Positions 53,583-63,345 are shown, counted from the stretch's first letter. The stretch: DNA of 64,000 nt from Trinickia dinghuensis (GCF_003367175.1 NZ_QRGA01000015.1:1-64000); one strand, 5' to 3'. Made by a program: numbers and translations. Notes: generated by a model not told the origin, from the letters alone.

Positions 53583-54116
53583 TCAATGCCCGATCGGCGA
53601 CACTTCGAACACACAGTGCTCGTGCCCTTCGCCCGCGCACTGCGTCTCCTTCGACTGCGAACGCGGCGCGCCCTTGCCGCTCGCTTCGGTGTCGTTGACC
53701 CAGTCCATCGCGCCGGCGAACCAGCCCGCGAACATGTAGCAGAGCTTGCCTTCCTTCTCGGGCTGAGCCAGGACGAACGACGAATGGCGCAGTTCGATGC
53801 GCGCGTAGGCGCTCGCCGGGTCGGCTTCGACGATCTTGAACAGTCCCCATCCGCGCTGCGACAAGCGCTTCAGGTAGTGTTCGAAGACGGCCATGCCGGT
53901 CAAACCGTGTTGCTTCGCTTCCTTGTCGCACCAGTGATAGGCCGATTTGTAGCCGGCCTTGTACAGAATCTCGGCGTACGCTTCGCGGCCGAGCGCCTCT
54001 TCGACGGCGACATGGTTGTTCGTGAAGAAATGGCGCGGCACGTAGAGCATCGCCAGCGCATCGGTCGTCCACACGCCGGTGTCGGCGTCGACGTTGATCG
54101 GAATTTGCGGTTGCAT
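53583..54116 (-). CDS. DUF5943 / V4R-like protein
   Basis: 177 residues, soluble. The C-terminal pattern GEGHEHCVFEV resembles 4-vinyl reductase (V4R) small-molecule binding domains. Function unknown, but the same gene sits beside dgcA in Pseudomonas betaine clusters, so a role in methylglycine catabolism or its sensing is likely. It lies 121 bases upstream of dgcA and 90 after the dipeptidase-like gene. Confidence 0.82.
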   Translation of the reverse strand: MQPQIPINVDADTGVWTTDALAMLYVPRHFFTNNHVAVEEALGREAYAEILYKAGYKSAYHWCDKEAKQHGLTGMAVFEHYLKRLSQRGWGLFKIVEADPASAYARIELRHSSFVLAQPEKEGKLCYMFAGWFAGAMDWVNDTEASGKGAPRSQSKETQCAGEGHEHCVFEVSPIGH

Positions 54117-54152
54117 GAGAAGGTCCCTACCTAGCTAATTCGTTCACTAATC

Positions 54153-54185
54153 GTTTGGCAATCGTGCGGCAATCGTTCGGCAATC
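54153..54185. repeat. 11-base tandem repeat, 3 copies
   Basis: CGTTTGGCAAT, CGTGCGGCAAT and CGTTCGGCAAT follow each other in the gap between the dipeptidase-like gene and the DUF5943 gene. Unknown role. Confidence 0.65.
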
Positions 54186-54206
54186 CATGACGACGATGAC
54201 GACCCG

Positions 54207-55178
54207 TCATGCGCCCCACACTTCGCCGAATACGCGTACCCAGTTCTCGCCCATGATCTTGCGGATGCGCGTCTCGCTCCATCCTGCGCGCTCCATCGCG
54301 GCGGTCAGGTTCGGGAATTCGCCGATCGTGCGGATGCCTTCGGGGTTGACGACCTTGCCGAAGTTCGTGAGACGGCGGTAACGCCCCTTGTCGTGCGTGA
54401 GCCAATCGAAGAAGTCGACGCTGAAGCCTTGCGTGAAGTCGGTGCCGATGCCCACCGTGTCTTCGCCGATCAGATTGACGACGTAGTCGATGGCCTCGAT
54501 GTAGTCCTCGATCGTCGAGTCCGGGCCGCGCTTCAAGAACGGCGAGAACATCGTGACGCCGACGAAGCCGCCGGCATCGGCGATCTCCTTCAATTGCGCG
54601 TCGCTCTTGTTGCGCGGGTGCTCCTTGAGGCCGGAGGGCAGGCAGTGCGAGTAGCAGACGGGCTTCTTCGAGAACGCGATCGCCTCCGACGACGTATTGC
54701 CGCCGACGTGCGAGAGATCGACCATGATCCCGACGCGGTTCATCTCGGTGATCACTTCGCGGCCGAAGTCGGACAGGCCGCCGTCGCGCTCGTAGCACCC
54801 CGTTCCGACGAGGTTCTGCGTGTTGTAGCAAAGCTGCACCACGCGCACGCCCATGTCGGCGAACGCTTCGATGTAGCCCAGGTTGTCCTCGAACGCGTGG
54901 GCGTTCTGGAAACCGAGGATCACGCCCGTCTTGCCTTCCTTCTTGGCGCGGGCGATGTCGGCCGTCGTGCGCACGAGCGTCAGGATTTCGCTGTGCTCGC
55001 GAATCTGCTGCTTCATGAGCGCGATGTTGTCGACGGTCTTGGTGAAGCTTTCCCACACCGAGACCGTGCAGTTGGCGGCCGTGATGCCGCCTTTGCGCAT
55101 GTCTTCGAAAACCGAACGCTCGAACTTGGAGATGTTCAGACCGTCGATGATGATGCTGTTGTCGTGCAACGTGGACAT
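54207..55178 (-). CDS. Membrane dipeptidase family protein with altered metal site
   Basis: 323 residues of the renal dipeptidase (peptidase M19) family. The block DLSHVGG (His157), YSHC (His178) and HPRN (Arg189) are kept. The N-terminal zinc pair HxD is replaced by Leu14 and Ile16 (DGLNIS in place of DGHND), and the bridging Glu is Gln91 (GFQNAHAF). It therefore probably does not work as an ordinary two-zinc dipeptidase. No signal peptide. The same family sits in Pseudomonas glycine betaine clusters. Start at 55178 has GGAG 6 bases upstream. Confidence 0.85.
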   Translation of the reverse strand: MSTLHDNSIIIDGLNISKFERSVFEDMRKGGITAANCTVSVWESFTKTVDNIALMKQQIREHSEILTLVRTTADIARAKKEGKTGVILGFQNAHAFEDNLGYIEAFADMGVRVVQLCYNTQNLVGTGCYERDGGLSDFGREVITEMNRVGIMVDLSHVGGNTSSEAIAFSKKPVCYSHCLPSGLKEHPRNKSDAQLKEIADAGGFVGVTMFSPFLKRGPDSTIEDYIEAIDYVVNLIGEDTVGIGTDFTQGFSVDFFDWLTHDKGRYRRLTNFGKVVNPEGIRTIGEFPNLTAAMERAGWSETRIRKIMGENWVRVFGEVWGA

Positions 55179-55254
55179 CGAATGCTCCGGGCTTGGGCTA
55201 GTCGAATGAAAGTCGTCTTGGAGCGCGGTGATATGCGCTTCCGTTTTGCGTTCT

Positions 55255-56529
55255 TCAATAAATCGGGAATTGCTCGCACAGCGCGAAGATTTCGCGGCGC
55301 ACGCGCTGCTCGGTCTGGGCATCGCCCTCGGGATGGCGCGTCAGCGCATCGAATACCTCGAGAATCAGGCGTCCGATCTGCTCGAACTGCTCGACCCCGA
55401 AGCCGCGCGTCGTGCCGGCCGGCGTACCCAGACGAACGCCCGACGTGACCGTCGGCTTTTCGGTATCGAACGGAATGCCGTTCTTGTTGCAGGTGATGCC
55501 GGCACGTTCGAGCGCCGTCTCCACCTGCGTGCCCTTCAGGCCCTTCGGACGCAAGTCCACGAGCAGCAGGTGATTGTCGGTGCCGCCCGTCACGAGATCG
55601 ACACCGCCTTCGCGCAATACCGCGCCGAGTGCCTGCGCATTGGCCAGCACGCGGTCGATGTAGCGCTTGAAGCCGTCTTCGAGCGCCTCGCCGAACGCGA
55701 CCGCCTTGCCCGCGATCACGTGCATGAGCGGGCCGCCTTGCAGGCCGGGAAACACCGCCGAGTTGATCTTCTTGGCGATATCTTCGTCGTTCGTCAGCAC
55801 GAAGCCGCCGCGCGGGCCGCGCAGCGTCTTATGCGTCGTGGAGGTGACCACGTGAGCGTGTTCGATCGGATTGTCGTGACGGCCGGCCGCGATGATGCCC
55901 GCGATGTGCGCCATGTCGACCATCAGCTTCGCACCCACCGCATCGGCGATCGCGCGGAAGCGCGCGAAGTCGAGCTTGCGCGGGTACGCCGAAAAGCCGG
56001 CGATGATGAGGCTCGGCTTGTGTTCGTGTGCCAGTGCCTCGATCCGATCGTAGTCGATGAGCATCGTGTCGCGGCTCACGCCGTACTGCACGGCGTTGAA
56101 CCACTTGCCCGACAGCGCGGGCTTGGCACCGTGCGTCAGGTGGCCGCCGGCGTCGAGCGACATGCCGAGCATCGTGTCGCCGGGCTTGGCCAGCGCGAGC
56201 ATCACGGAACCGTTGGCCTGCGCGCCCGAATGCGGCTGCACGTTGGCATACTGGGCGCCGAACAGCCGCTTCACGCGCTCGATCGCCAGCACCTCGACTT
56301 CGTCGACGAATTCGCAGCCGCCGTAGTAGCGCTTGCCCGGATAGCCTTCCGCGTACTTGTTGGTCAGCACGGAGCCCTGCGCTTCGAGCACGGCGCGCGA
56401 GACGATGTTCTCCGATGCGATCAATTCCACTTGCGACTGCTGCCGCTCGAGTTCCCGAAGAACGGCCGCGCGCACGGGGGCGTCGCGGTCGGCAAGCGTC
56501 TGCGTGAAAAGCGGCTCTGTATTCGACAT
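55255..56529 (-). CDS. glyA: Serine hydroxymethyltransferase
   Basis: 424 residues. PLP enzyme with the Lys in [14 protein letters not shown] and the N-terminal family pattern GNRY-like [18 protein letters not shown]. Converts glycine plus methylene-THF to serine; in this cluster it assimilates glycine and C1 units from betaine demethylation. It is probably a second, catabolic copy. First gene of the leftward cluster. Confidence 0.95.
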   Translation of the reverse strand: MSNTEPLFTQTLADRDAPVRAAVLRELERQQSQVELIASENIVSRAVLEAQGSVLTNKYAEGYPGKRYYGGCEFVDEVEVLAIERVKRLFGAQYANVQPHSGAQANGSVMLALAKPGDTMLGMSLDAGGHLTHGAKPALSGKWFNAVQYGVSRDTMLIDYDRIEALAHEHKPSLIIAGFSAYPRKLDFARFRAIADAVGAKLMVDMAHIAGIIAAGRHDNPIEHAHVVTSTTHKTLRGPRGGFVLTNDEDIAKKINSAVFPGLQGGPLMHVIAGKAVAFGEALEDGFKRYIDRVLANAQALGAVLREGGVDLVTGGTDNHLLLVDLRPKGLKGTQVETALERAGITCNKNGIPFDTEKPTVTSGVRLGTPAGTTRGFGVEQFEQIGRLILEVFDALTRHPEGDAQTEQRVRREIFALCEQFPIY

Positions 56530-56985
56530 GGCGTATCCGTAGTGAGGGCGCGGCGTGCTGGTGGATCGAGAGGCGTGCCGGCGTGCATGGTTGACGGCTC
56601 TATTCTTGTCGTTCGCCCTGTTGGCCGATTTACGAATTCAGACGCTTTCTTGGCCTTTTCCGACACGCGCGTCCGTTTTGGACAAGTCGGATGAGTGACG
56701 CCGATGCGAGCCCGAACCGGCCGCGCGACCATCGGACGCATCGGAAGCGCACCGGCGATCCTCATGCTGCATTGCACCACAAAGAGATCAAAAAAATGCT
56801 TTCCCTCTTTACCGTTGGGCATCAGCGCATACGTGTGGTGCAGCAATGGGCCGCGTGCCAGCTCGCCCTAGGGTTAAGCCGTATGGCATGCTTGTTGCCC
56901 TGGAAGCCACAATGAAACGCGCCCCCGCCGCTCCGAAGCAAGCGAGCCGCGGCAGCAATAGATAGGAATCGAAGGAAAGTCTCCC
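56530..56985. other. Intergenic control region between glyA and gbdR
   Basis: 456 bases with no convincing gene; a 74-codon plus-strand ORF (56691-56915) is probably spurious. It holds the divergent promoters of the betaine cluster and of gbdR. The sequence TGTCGGAAAA (minus strand, 56656-56665) with CGGAC five bases upstream recurs upstream of the betaine binding-protein gene (44864-44873) and is a candidate GbdR site. GTCCGTTTTGGACAAG at 56671-56686 includes a short inverted repeat. Confidence 0.5.
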
Positions 56986-58002
56986 ATGTCCCCCGACCGC
57001 ACTGCGTCGCTGTCGAACTTCGCGTTCATGACCCTCCCGAACTTCACGATGATCGCGTTTTCGAACGCGGTCGAAGTGCTTCGGATGGCGAACTATCTCA
57101 GCGGCCAGACGCTGTACCGGTGGACCGTGGTGAGCCCCGACGGCGGGCCCATCGTGGCAAGCAACGGTTTGTCCGTCGACACGGTTCCCATCGCTTCGCT
57201 CGAACAGCAGCCCGACGTCGTCTTCGTTTGCGGCGGCGTCGACGTGCAGCATTCGACGACGAACACGCATCTGTCGGAGCTGCGCCGTTTCGCACGCATG
57301 GGCACGGCGCTCGGCAGTCTGTGCACGGGCACCTATGCGCTCGCTCGCGCGGGTTTGCTCGACGGTTATGCCTGCGCGATTCATTGGGAGAACATGTCGG
57401 CGCTCAAGGAAGAGTTTCCCGGCACGCGCTTCTTGAAGGAGCTGTTCGTCGTCGATCGCGACCGCATCACTTGCACGGGCGGCGTCGCGCCGCTCGACAT
57501 GATGCTGCATCTCATCGCACCGAGAATCGGCACGCCCCGCGTCACGCAAATCGCCGAACAGTTCATCGTCGAGCACGTGCGCGATACGAGCGCTCAACAA
57601 CGGATGCCGCTCGTCGCGCGTCTCGGTTCGGCCAACAAATCGCTGTTCGAAGTCATCGCACTGATGGAGAACAACATCGAGGAGCCGCTGTCGCGAGAGG
57701 AGCTCGCGCGGCTTGCGAACATGTCGCAACGGCAGCTTCAGCGGCTGTTCCGAGAGCACCTCGGCATGACGCCGACGCATTACTACCTCACGCTGCGGCT
57801 GCGCCGCGCGCGCGAACTGCTGCTGCAGACCGATATGTCGATCATGCACATCACGATGGCATGCGGTTTCCAATCGGCATGCCACTTCAGCAAGAGCTAT
57901 CGCGACGCGTTCGGCACCGCGCCGACGCGCGAACGCCGCAAACAGGTGGCGCCGCTCGCCCGCCCCGGCGCGACAACGACGGCGCCGGCATTGCACGTCT
58001 GA
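56986..58002 (+). CDS. gbdR: AraC family activator of glycine betaine catabolism
   Basis: 338 residues. N-terminal DJ-1/PfpI-like domain (GSLCTGTYALARAG) and C-terminal AraC double HTH (LARLANMSQRQLQRLF, then ITMACGFQSACHFSKSYRD). GbdR responds to glycine betaine and dimethylglycine and activates gbc, dgc and transport genes. It lies at the head of, and divergent from, that cluster. GAAGGAAAG precedes the start. Confidence 0.92.
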   Translation: MSPDRTASLSNFAFMTLPNFTMIAFSNAVEVLRMANYLSGQTLYRWTVVSPDGGPIVASNGLSVDTVPIASLEQQPDVVFVCGGVDVQHSTTNTHLSELRRFARMGTALGSLCTGTYALARAGLLDGYACAIHWENMSALKEEFPGTRFLKELFVVDRDRITCTGGVAPLDMMLHLIAPRIGTPRVTQIAEQFIVEHVRDTSAQQRMPLVARLGSANKSLFEVIALMENNIEEPLSREELARLANMSQRQLQRLFREHLGMTPTHYYLTLRLRRARELLLQTDMSIMHITMACGFQSACHFSKSYRDAFGTAPTRERRKQVAPLARPGATTTAPALHV

Positions 58003-58200
58003 TTCCTGCTTCCGAGGTATTCGGCGATCCGCCCGATCGCCGATCGCCTCGCCGCCGCGCTTAGCGTCGCCCGCCCCCTTTCCTCGACCGGCTTGATCAT
58101 TCGACCATTCGATGGCCTAGTCGTTTTCTCGTTTTTTGGACCTTTTCGCTGGTGCATCGCCCCGCCAAAATGACGCACGTCAATCGGGAGGATCGTACCC

Positions 58201-58950
58201 ATGAAAGAAAAGGTTTTCTTGGCGGGCGCGGCGGGTGCCGTAGGCGCCGTACTGACGCCGCTGCTCGTCGAATCCGGCTACGAGGTGTACGGTACGACGC
58301 GTCACCTCGAACGCATGGACGGCATGCGCGAAGCGGGCGCGCACCCGGTGCTCGTCGATGTCTTCGACCGCGAAACGCTGGCCAATGCGATCGAGTGCAT
58401 CGCACCTTCGATCGTCATTCATCAATTGACCGACTTGCCGCCGGGACTCGATCCCAAGCGGATGAGCGATGCAACCGTGCGCAACGCCCGCATTCGCGGC
58501 GAGGGTACGGCCAATCTGGTTTCGGCCGCACGCGCCGCCGGGTGCGAGCGCATCGTCGCTCAAAGCATCGCGTGGGCCTATGCGCCCGGGGCCACACCCC
58601 ATGCCGAATCGCAGCCGCTCGATCTCGGCACCGAAGGCGCGCGCGCCGTGACGGTCGTGGGCGTCGCGGCGCTCGAGCGCTGGGTGTTGAGCATCAATGA
58701 ATCGGGCGGCATCGGCACCGTGCTTCGGTACGGCAACTTGTACGGCCCCGGCACCGGCCGCGATGCGCCGCAGGGTGCGAGCCCGCTGCATGTCGAGGCG
58801 GCGGCGTGGGCCGCGCTGCTCGCGGTTCAACGTTCGACGGGCGGCGTATTCAACGTTGCGGAAAACGGCGCCGAAGTCACGAGCGAGAAGGCCAAGCGCG
58901 AACTCGGCTGGCGGCCCGACATGCGCCTGCAGCAACACGTCGCTCAATGA
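58201..58950 (+). CDS. NAD-dependent epimerase/dehydratase-like protein
   Basis: 249 residues. Rossmann motif GAAGAVGAVLTPLL at the N-terminus and YG-type block LRYGNLYGPGTG. In extended SDR enzymes a YxxxK pair is expected; the region IAWAYAPGAT and ARAVTVVGVAALE shows no clear match, so catalysis is uncertain. Ribosome site GGGAGG upstream. Substrate unknown. Confidence 0.8.
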   Translation: MKEKVFLAGAAGAVGAVLTPLLVESGYEVYGTTRHLERMDGMREAGAHPVLVDVFDRETLANAIECIAPSIVIHQLTDLPPGLDPKRMSDATVRNARIRGEGTANLVSAARAAGCERIVAQSIAWAYAPGATPHAESQPLDLGTEGARAVTVVGVAALERWVLSINESGGIGTVLRYGNLYGPGTGRDAPQGASPLHVEAAAWAALLAVQRSTGGVFNVAENGAEVTSEKAKRELGWRPDMRLQQHVAQ

Positions 58951-59029
58951 CGGCGGAAAGATAGCCTGACGCGCCACGGCCTCGCGTTACGCGCTACCTA
59001 TGTGGCGGCCGCTGACATGCAAAGGCCGT

Positions 59030-59695
59030 TCATTTTCCCCGGCTGCCCGCGCCCGGCCCCGCGCCGCAGATCATCGCCACGCCTGCCTCGGCCGTCGCGC
59101 GCAGGACCGCACGCTTGTCTCCCGCGCGCGAGCGTATGGCCAACGAATGCAAGATCGCCGATGCGACCTTCGCAAGCATGGCCGGATCGGCATTCGGATC
59201 CAACTCGCCGCCGTGCTGCGCGCGCATGAAACGCGCTTCGAACGAGCGATCGAACACGCGCAATCCATCCGCAAGGATCGAACGAACGTCTTCGTCGTTG
59301 ATCGCCTCGGCCACTGCCGTACCGGTCAGAAAACACCCCGTTGCCGCACTGCCCGCGCGGTAGTACATCCCCAGAGCCAGGTCATATACGTGCAGCAGCG
59401 CTTCGCCAAGCGGCAAGTCGCCGGCCAACGCCTGGTCCATCCCCGCTCGGCTGACCTCGATGTAACGCTGAAGCGTTGCCAAATACAGCGCGCGTTTATC
59501 GCCGAACGCGCCGTACAAGCTGGGCCGATTCATGCCCGTCGCGGCGCTCAGATCGTCGAGTGTCGTCGCGCTGTAGCCGCTTTGCCAGAACGTATCGCGC
59601 GCGCGCTTCAACGCGTCTTCGGCGTCGTATGCGCGCGGGCGCCCACGGGCACGCTTCGGCTCCGTCTGCTCGTCTTCCGTCTTTTTTTGTACCAT
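59030..59695 (-). CDS. TetR/AcrR family regulator
   Basis: 221 residues. HTH at about residues 20-65 (GYSATTLDDLSAATGMNRPS, LYGAFGDKRALYL). Ligand domain has a Cys in ATGCFLTG. Divergent from the GST gene with 74 bases between, and very probably its repressor. Start at 59695 is preferred to 59743, because the latter would lie inside the GST promoter. Confidence 0.88.
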   Translation of the reverse strand: MVQKKTEDEQTEPKRARGRPRAYDAEDALKRARDTFWQSGYSATTLDDLSAATGMNRPSLYGAFGDKRALYLATLQRYIEVSRAGMDQALAGDLPLGEALLHVYDLALGMYYRAGSAATGCFLTGTAVAEAINDEDVRSILADGLRVFDRSFEARFMRAQHGGELDPNADPAMLAKVASAILHSLAIRSRAGDKRAVLRATAEAGVAMICGAGPGAGSRGK

Positions 59696-59709
59696 TTCGA
59701 ATAAAATAC

Positions 59710-59746
59710 TTGACCGCCTGAATTTTTGTTCACTATAGTACAAAAA
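59710..59746 (+). promoter_or_regulatory. GST promoter with overlapping inverted repeat
   Basis: -35 TTGACC (59710-59715), 18-base spacer, -10 TATAGT (59734-59739), 24 bases before the ribosome site/ATG region of the GST gene. TTTTTGT (59723-59729) and ACAAAAA (59740-59746) flank the -10, and the palindrome ACTATAGT covers it: a fitting place for a TetR-type operator. Confidence 0.6.
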
Positions 59747-59769
59747 CCAATCAACGAGGGGAACGAGAC

Positions 59770-60402
59770 ATGGATCTGTACTTTTCGCCGCTTGCGTGCT
59801 CGCTGGCCACGCGTATCGCGTTCTACGAAGCAGGCTATGACGCGAGGTACGTGCAGGTGGATAACAAGCTCAAGCGCGTGGAGGACGGCAGCGAGTTTTT
59901 CGCGATCAATCCGCTTGGCCAGGTGCCGGTTTTGCGCACGGACGACGGCACGTTGCTCTATGAAAACGTGGCCATCCTGCCTTACGTGGCCGATCATTTT
60001 CCTGCCGCGAAGCTGGCGCCGATCGGTGGTTTCGAACGTGCTCGGCTTCAGCAGTGGCTTGGATTTATCAGTACCGAATTGCACAAGGCGGTGTTCGTTC
60101 CGATGCTGGACAAGGAAGCGAGCGACGAAGTCAAGCGCTATGCGCGCGAGCACGTGCCGCTTCGGATGGGGGCGCTGCAGGCCCATCTAGCCTCGCGGGA
60201 ATGGCTGCTCGATCGCTTCAGCGTGGCCGACATCTATCTGGGCGTCGTATTGAATTGGGCGCGTTACTGCGACATCGACTTATCGCAATGGCCCGCCGTG
60301 CTCGGCTTTTTCAAGCGTTTTTCCGCTCGCCCGGCCGCCGCACGAGGGTTCGAAGAAGAGCTCGGGCTGTATCGCGCCGAACTTGCTCGCCAGAACGGTT
60401 AG
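59770..60402 (+). CDS. Glutathione S-transferase family protein
   Basis: 210 residues. N-terminal thioredoxin fold with MDLYFSPLACSLATRI (Ser/Cys near residue 10-11 as in beta-class enzymes) and the cis-Pro motif GQVPVL; helical C-terminal domain with the N-capping SVADIYLG. Likely conjugates electrophiles with glutathione. Ribosome site GAGGGGA upstream. Confidence 0.9.
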   Translation: MDLYFSPLACSLATRIAFYEAGYDARYVQVDNKLKRVEDGSEFFAINPLGQVPVLRTDDGTLLYENVAILPYVADHFPAAKLAPIGGFERARLQQWLGFISTELHKAVFVPMLDKEASDEVKRYAREHVPLRMGALQAHLASREWLLDRFSVADIYLGVVLNWARYCDIDLSQWPAVLGFFKRFSARPAAARGFEEELGLYRAELARQNG

Positions 60403-60481
60403 TGCTTTGCGCGCGAGGAGATGACGGAGCGCTCCAACAATGGACCTAGTCAATGCGTATCCGCAAGGCCGCCGTGAAACG

Positions 60482-62035
60482 TTAGATTCCCGCCATCTCC
60501 TTCGTCGTAAAAAACTGCATGGCGGAGGCCAACCGACTGGCCTCCGCCTGCAACTCGTCGGCAGCCGCCGACGCCTGCTCCACCAGCGCCGCGTTTTGCA
60601 GTGTGGTTTGTTCGATTTGGCCAAGTGCCACCTTGGTGCGATTGATGTCGTCGCTCTGCACGGTCGAGACTTCGGCGATTTCTTCCATGAGGACGCTTGC
60701 TTCCCGAACGGCGTCGGTGATTCGATCCATCTGCCGCCCTGCGGTGCCGACTAGCTCGCTCCCTTGGCCGATCTCGTGCGACGAATGGCGGATCAGTTCA
60801 CTGATTTCACGCGCGGCCGCCGCTGAACGCTGGGCGAGATTTCGGACCTCGGATGCCACGACGGCAAACCCTCTGCCGTGCTCGCCGGCCCGAGCCGATT
60901 CCACCGCGGCGTTGAGCGCCAGAATATTGGTTTGAAACGACAACGATTCGATCGCATCGATGATCTCGTTCATTCTCGACGAGCCTTGAACGATACGATG
61001 CATCGTCGACACGACCTTGTTCATTTCTTCGCGCCCGCTGGCGGCGATGCCGGCCACGTCGGACACTACCGCGAGAGCGGCGCCGGCACGATTCGAGTTC
61101 CGCTCGACCCGAGCCGCGAGCTCCTGCAAATCTTCGACCACGGCTTGCAAGCCCGCCACCTGTCTCTCGGTGCGCTGCGACAGATCGGCATTGCCCATTG
61201 CGATCTGCACCGTGGCGTTCGCAACCGACTCGCTGCCGCGGCGAACGTCACCGACAATTTCGTTCAGGCTCGTCTCCATATGCGTGAACGCATCGAATAA
61301 TCTTCCGATTTCTCCGCCGTGCATGGGCTTGGGGCGGGTCGCGCATAGATCGCCCGACGCAATGCGCTCACAATCCTCGGCCGCATCGCCGATCGGCCGA
61401 ATCACCTTTCTCGACAACGAGACATAGCTCGCCGTTGCCACCGTCAACCCGCATACGCAGATGAGGACGAGCACGACGAGTTGTTGCTTCGTCTGCCGCC
61501 GAGCAGCTAGAAAGCGCGCGTCGGCATCCCTTTTTCGGATGTCTATCAGCTTCTCGAGCGATGCCTCGAAGGCGACATACGTGTCGAACGATTGAGTCAT
61601 CTCCCTACCCAATGCCGTTGCATCCATGGAGGACCGCTTCGCCTTCATGCCTTCGAGGAACGACCGCAACCTGCCTAGATTCCCGACGAACGCCGACTGT
61701 TCCAACGGATGTGCGTCGAAATCCTGGAGGCTCAGATACGCTGTCCGGCTGCCGTCTATCCGCCTCATGTCATCGTCCACGCCTTTCAGCAAAGCCGGAC
61801 GGTCCGAACTCTGAAACGAACCCAACGATGAGTACGTGGCAACGATATCCAGCGTATCCGCTTTGATCGTCATCAGAAGCTCGACGCCTCGGGCATCGAC
61901 GCGATTGATACGCTCCATCGCAACCAACGCGCGGTAGCCATTCAACAGTCCCATCAAGTTTCCGGCGACCATCAGCACGGATAGCAGAGCAAGCGTTTGG
62001 AGCAGCCTAGCTTTGACGGTTTGGTTGCCGATCAT
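60482..62035 (-). CDS. Methyl-accepting chemotaxis protein
   Basis: 517 residues, with an N-terminal helix (about 10-30), a four-helix-bundle sensor domain, a second helix near 190-210, HAMP, and the signalling hairpin [19 protein letters not shown]. Ligand unknown. No che genes nearby. Convergent with the GST gene. Confidence 0.92.
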   Translation of the reverse strand: MIGNQTVKARLLQTLALLSVLMVAGNLMGLLNGYRALVAMERINRVDARGVELLMTIKADTLDIVATYSSLGSFQSSDRPALLKGVDDDMRRIDGSRTAYLSLQDFDAHPLEQSAFVGNLGRLRSFLEGMKAKRSSMDATALGREMTQSFDTYVAFEASLEKLIDIRKRDADARFLAARRQTKQQLVVLVLICVCGLTVATASYVSLSRKVIRPIGDAAEDCERIASGDLCATRPKPMHGGEIGRLFDAFTHMETSLNEIVGDVRRGSESVANATVQIAMGNADLSQRTERQVAGLQAVVEDLQELAARVERNSNRAGAALAVVSDVAGIAASGREEMNKVVSTMHRIVQGSSRMNEIIDAIESLSFQTNILALNAAVESARAGEHGRGFAVVASEVRNLAQRSAAAAREISELIRHSSHEIGQGSELVGTAGRQMDRITDAVREASVLMEEIAEVSTVQSDDINRTKVALGQIEQTTLQNAALVEQASAAADELQAEASRLASAMQFFTTKEMAGI

Positions 62036-62349
62036 ATGTTCTTCTAACCCCGCCCTTCAAAACTGGTTCGATTGACCTATAAATACGGAATCGTGTCGGC
62101 CCGACACGGGATGAACATATATTCACGATCAATGAAAATTTGGATATTTCCAGATCAAAACCGTAGCTCCATCCAAAGCCGAACGTGTCCGGTGGATGCG
62201 ATTCGTTTATTCTATAGGTCACTCGACCTTATATCAACGAATCAAGGCTTCGGGGAAATACCTAGCGCGAGGCCATGCGTCTCCCGCGTCGGGGACGGTA
62301 TCCCGCCGAGGACTGCGTTGCGGTTGAGCGCGTCACCGCGTGAGCGAGC
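62036..62349. other. Gene-free, A/T-rich segment with palindrome
   Basis: 314 bases between the receptor gene and the LysR gene, both leftward. It contains the perfect 17-base palindrome CGTGTCGG-C-CCGACACG (62092-62108), about 57 bases before the receptor start, and the 9-base inverted pair TGACCTATA (62073-62081) / TATAGGTCA (62213-62221) enclosing the most A/T-rich part. Probably the receptor promoter; no gene found. Confidence 0.5.
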
Positions 62350-63345
62350 TCACGGGTGCAGGTAGACTTGATCGACCGGCATGCCGAGGCCGTGGGCCAT
62401 CTCTTTCGCGATCTGCGATTCGTATCCGACGCGAATCAAATCGTGCAGCGATCTCGGCAGGCTGCCGAGTTCGTTTTCGCGAAAGCACATGTAGAACGAG
62501 CGGATCATTTCCGCGTAGGGACGGCCGTTGCCCGAGAAAGCCGACAGCGGCAGGACCTTGAGATCGGGCAAGTACAGCCGGGACTGCCAGATGCACAAGG
62601 GGGTGGTCAATGCAAAACCGATCCCCGCGGCGACGAGGCTCATCAGCGGATCGGACGCATCGAACTCGCAGCTTCGTTCGATGTTTTCCGAATGCAGCTG
62701 CAGACAGTGTTCGATTTCCTGCCCGACGATCTGCCTGGCACTGTAGCGAATGAATTGCAGATGGCTGCTGAGTTCGGTCAAGGTCGTCAGCCGATCGATT
62801 TGGAACGACGCGGGCAACACGACCACATACGGCTCGGAAAACAGGAGCTGGCAATGAATGCCGGCGGATTCGGCGGGGCCGCGATTGGTGACGGCCAGAT
62901 CGAGCTGCCGGCTCTCGAGCTGGCCATGAAGCACGGACGACATGCCCGACCAAAGCCGGACCTGGTGCGACGTTCCGACGAGCGCCTTGATGATCATCGG
63001 GCCAACGACGGCGGCGAACGAATCGATGCACCCCAATCGCACGACGTTGCGTTTCGCGCGCGTGAGGTTGCGGACGCTGTCGACCATTTGATCGGCGCTC
63101 TGCAGCAGAATCGTTGCTTGCTCATACAACCGTTTTCCCGCGTCGGTCGGTCGAGCGGGTCGCGTCGTCCGATCCAGTAAATTCGCGTCCAGCGTGCTCT
63201 CGAGCGCCATGACGCGCTGCGAGAGCCCTGCTTGGGAAATGCCGAGTTGGCTAGCAGCTCGCGATATGGAGCCGGACGCGACGACCGCGACCCAACTGAC
63301 CAACAGGTCCCACTCGGGATATTGCTCGCCCGAAATTTCTTTCAT
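62350..63345 (-). CDS. LysR family regulator
   Basis: 331 residues. HTH in ISRAASQLGISQAGLSQRV, then effector domain (VVRLGCIDSFAAVVGPMI). It follows the FAD oxidase gene on the same strand by 133 bases, so it may control that gene or itself. An inverted repeat directly upstream (63361-63379) is a possible self-binding site. Confidence 0.9.
   Translation of the reverse strand: MKEISGEQYPEWDLLVSWVAVVASGSISRAASQLGISQAGLSQRVMALESTLDANLLDRTTRPARPTDAGKRLYEQATILLQSADQMVDSVRNLTRAKRNVVRLGCIDSFAAVVGPMIIKALVGTSHQVRLWSGMSSVLHGQLESRQLDLAVTNRGPAESAGIHCQLLFSEPYVVVLPASFQIDRLTTLTELSSHLQFIRYSARQIVGQEIEHCLQLHSENIERSCEFDASDPLMSLVAAGIGFALTTPLCIWQSRLYLPDLKVLPLSAFSGNGRPYAEMIRSFYMCFRENELGSLPRSLHDLIRVGYESQIAKEMAHGLGMPVDQVYLHP

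Noticed and set aside
56691-56915. 74-codon ORF upstream of gbdR
   Set aside because: No family pattern, no good ribosome site, and it lies in an expected control region.
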